Source: Arcuatula senhousia (Eukaryota > Mollusca > Bivalvia > Mytilida > Mytilidae). Taken from it: a DNA stretch of 64,000 nt. Below, one piece after another: positions 61,795-64,000 of this stretch. Where the stretch lies: the NCBI GenBank assembly GCA_963971305.1, contig OZ020305.1, positions 1,459,001 through 1,523,000 of the forward strand, given 5' to 3'. The notes under the pieces were generated by a model, which was not told the DNA's origin, did no database searches, and was given only the letters and a program-made list of their open reading frames with translations. The translations under genes and the position numbers were made by a program. Each line of letters opens with the position of its first letter. Position 1 is the first letter of the stretch.

Positions 61795-63725
61795 ATGGCC
61801 CTCCCGTTCTTGAAATAGCATTGACCCTCAATGTGTATTACCTGGGATATGGACCTTTACCAAGAAACAGATCAAAAGTGTTCATGTGTAAAATATAGGT
61901 CGCTGTGACCTTATTTCTGGTGGGTGGTGCCATGTTACCAAGACTCATTGAGTAGTGAAATATTATTGCCCCCTAACATGTAGTATTCAAGATATGGACC
62001 TTAACCAAGAACTTAACCAAAGTCATTCATGCATAAAATATAGGTCACAGTGACCTCATTTCTAGTGGATGGTGTCACCTTACCCAAGACACTTCTAGTG
62101 GTGAAATATCATTGACCCCCAACATCTAGGATCCAAGTTATGGACCTTAACCAAGAACTTAACCGAAGACGTTCATGCATAAAATATAGATCACAGTGAC
62201 CTATTTTTATTGGGTGGTGTCATGTTACCCAAGACACATCTAGTGGTGAAATACCATTGACCATCAACATGTAGTATCTGAGATATGGACCTTAACCAAG
62301 AACTTAACCAAAGTCATTCATGCATAAAACATAGGTCAGAGTGACCTAATTTCTAGTGGGTGGTGTCACCTAAGACATATCTAGTAGTGAAATATCATTG
62401 ACCCCCAACATCTAGTATCCAAGTTATGGACCTTAACCAAGAACTTAACCCAAGTCGTTCATGCATAAAATATAGGTCACAGTGACCTAATTTTTATTGG
62501 GTGGTGTCATGTTACCCAAGACACATTGTCGCTGGGATTCCAAAATGTCGTATATGTCAATTTCGCAGGTTTGAGGTTATTACATTTTTAGAATCTGTGG
62601 ACCAAACTTCATATGACTTCAAATTGTCGTATCTCTTCTCCAATCAAAAGTGTTCTTTTTAAACACATGACAAAATATCAAAACATCATATCAGCTACAA
62701 AATTAGGATTCCAAAAGGTTGTATATTTTATAAGCTGCGTCAAATTAAATACTTTTGAAAGTTTCTTTATTTCATATAATTCGTTGTTCACCAAATAATT
62801 GTTATGTATCAAAATAACAGTGTACTTTATGCCTTAAAAGAACACAATTCAGACAGAAAAAAGTTATACGACATTTGTCACACCTATCATAATTATTTAC
62901 AAATTGTCGTAAGTAAGTAATTATACGACATTTTGTTCCAACCTAGAAAATATAAAAAGATTGAAATTCAAGGATCTATAAGAATTGGTGAATATTTATA
63001 GCTCATTTTAAGTTATTTAATGTAATAGATATCAAAGTTTCTTTTAGTTGCATTTTTGGGATTGTTCGTGTATTAGTATTGCTATCCAGTCTTGTGTCAA
63101 AATGTCATTAACTGCAAACAAAATGTCATATGTGCAGTAGAGTCATTATGAAACATAGAAATCAAGATAAACTATAATAATAATATTGCAAACACCAAAA
63201 ACTGTTGCAATTAAAAAAGGCACAAACTAGTTTTGCACAGGGAGTAAAAAAATCAGTTTTTTGTTTCTCCTGGAAAACTTGTAATTTCCTGATCACCAAA
63301 AACTGTTGCAATTAAAAAAGGCACAAACTAGTTTTGCACAGGGAGTAAAAAAAATCAGTTTTTTGTTTCTCCTGGAAAACTTGTTATTTCCTCATACGAC
63401 ATTTTGGAATCCGTGCGACGAGTCATCTAGTGGTGAAATACCATTGACCATCAACATGTAGTATCTGAGATATGGACCTTAACCAAGAACTTAACCAAAG
63501 TCATTCATGCATAAAATATAGGTCACAGTGACCTAATTTCTAGTGGGTGGTGTCACCTAACCTAAGACATATCTAGTAGTGAAATATCATTGACCCCAAC
63601 ATCTAGTATCAAAGTTATGGACCTTAACCAAGAACTTAACCGAAGTCGTTCATGCATAAAAAATAGGTCACAGTGACCTAATTTCTAGTGGGTGGTGTAG
63701 CCCTACCCAAGACCCATCTGGTGGT
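61795..63725. repeat. Tandem family G, 130-150 bp units, interrupted
   Basis: Units contain GTTATGGACCTTAACCAAGA, TCATTCATGCATAAAATATA, GGTCACAGTGACCTAATTT and TAGTGGGTGGTGTCACC. About seven are visible, from about 61795 to 63725, split by an inserted element at 62527-63425. The palindrome GGTCACAGTGACC is present in most. Confidence 0.8.
62527..63425. mobile_element. TIR element inserted in family G
   Basis: The ends are inverted: GGGATTCCAAAATGTCGTAT at the left and ATACGACATTTTGGAATCCG at the right. The tandem host unit shows the insertion point (GACACA then TCTAGTGGTG). Internally a ~100-bp piece with CACAAACTAGTTTTGCACAG is duplicated (63193-63285 and 63294-63382). TGTCGTAT words recur inside the arms. 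No transposase is present. Confidence 0.82.
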
Positions 63726-63730
63726 AAAAT

Positions 63731-63750
63731 AGGGTTAGGGTTAGGGTTAG
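63731..63750. repeat. Interstitial telomere-type tract
   Basis: AGGGTTAGGGTTAGGGTTAG, three TTAGGG units, sits at the right end of family G. TTAGGG is the standard animal and bivalve telomere repeat. It is too short to be a functional telomere. Confidence 0.85.
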
Positions 63751-63954
63751 CCTTTGTTTGTCCTTGTCATTCTGTGCTAACTGTTTAATGTCAAGAATTG
63801 GGTCTTTCGTTGAAGATTTAGGGATTGGTTTTGAAACTTTTGTATTGTATTATAAATCTTGGGCCAATGCAAGACGGTAAGCAGTGACCTATGGTCATGT
63901 TGAAGACTGCTTGCTGTTTTCAGTTGTGATTTTTTGAATTGCTGTTTGTTTGTG

Positions 63955-63997
63955 TTTGTTGTGTCGCGTACACTTATTCCACATCTCAATATCGTCT
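63955..63997. repeat. Dispersed TACACTTATTCCACATCT motif
   Basis: GTTGTGTCGCGTACACTTAT followed by TCCACATCTCA recurs with small changes at about 13126, 22921, 23075, 34583, 47057 and 57826. It is a short common repeat of unknown type, likely a conserved piece of a larger element. Confidence 0.6.
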
Positions 63998-64000
63998 TTA

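Overview
The window is nuclear DNA of a metazoan, most likely a marine bivalve and probably a mussel (inference). The grounds are AT-rich, intron-heavy sequence with GT-AG introns, many mollusc-type dispersed repeats with internal tandem units, hammerhead-ribozyme motifs of the kind reported in bivalve retroelements, and an intronless B-box/beta-propeller gene of a class expanded in bivalves. Nothing prokaryotic is present.

One large gene fills the minus strand from about 60.7 kb down to the left edge. I could build 32 exons (219..60721) that join in phase into an uninterrupted 1,405-codon frame with GT-AG junctions throughout. It reads, N- to C-terminal: the end of a TROVE/vWA-like region, DUF4062, a NACHT NTPase, a helical linker, and a long WD40 propeller array. 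That order and many local motifs identify it as TEP1, the telomerase- and vault-associated protein. Both ends lie outside the window.

Layout by coordinate: WD40 exons with a recent gag-only LTR retrotransposon (6976..11477) and a 6.4-kb satellite (13495..19904) in their introns; linker exons (20.4-26.5 kb); an 11.8-kb intron with nested dispersed repeats and a complete 563-aa B-box gene on the opposite strand (32301..33992); NACHT exons (38.2-46.9 kb) with a 25-copy array and a hAT-like element; DUF4062 exons (47.6-57.3 kb) split by a 9.3-kb repeat-filled intron; vWA-like exons (58.1-60.7 kb); then repeats to the right edge, including a short interstitial telomere-type tract.

The most striking observation is that at least eleven TEP1 exons have an edge, meaning part of the exon plus its splice site, duplicated into the adjacent intron. 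Copy number runs from 2 to 104. The largest cases are a 62-bp unit with a 5' splice site (104 copies) and an 89-bp unit with a 3' splice site (25 copies). In these two arrays only the copy contiguous with the exon body keeps the frame; the alternatives I traced shift the frame and soon reach a stop. I know of no description of this as a gene-wide pattern.
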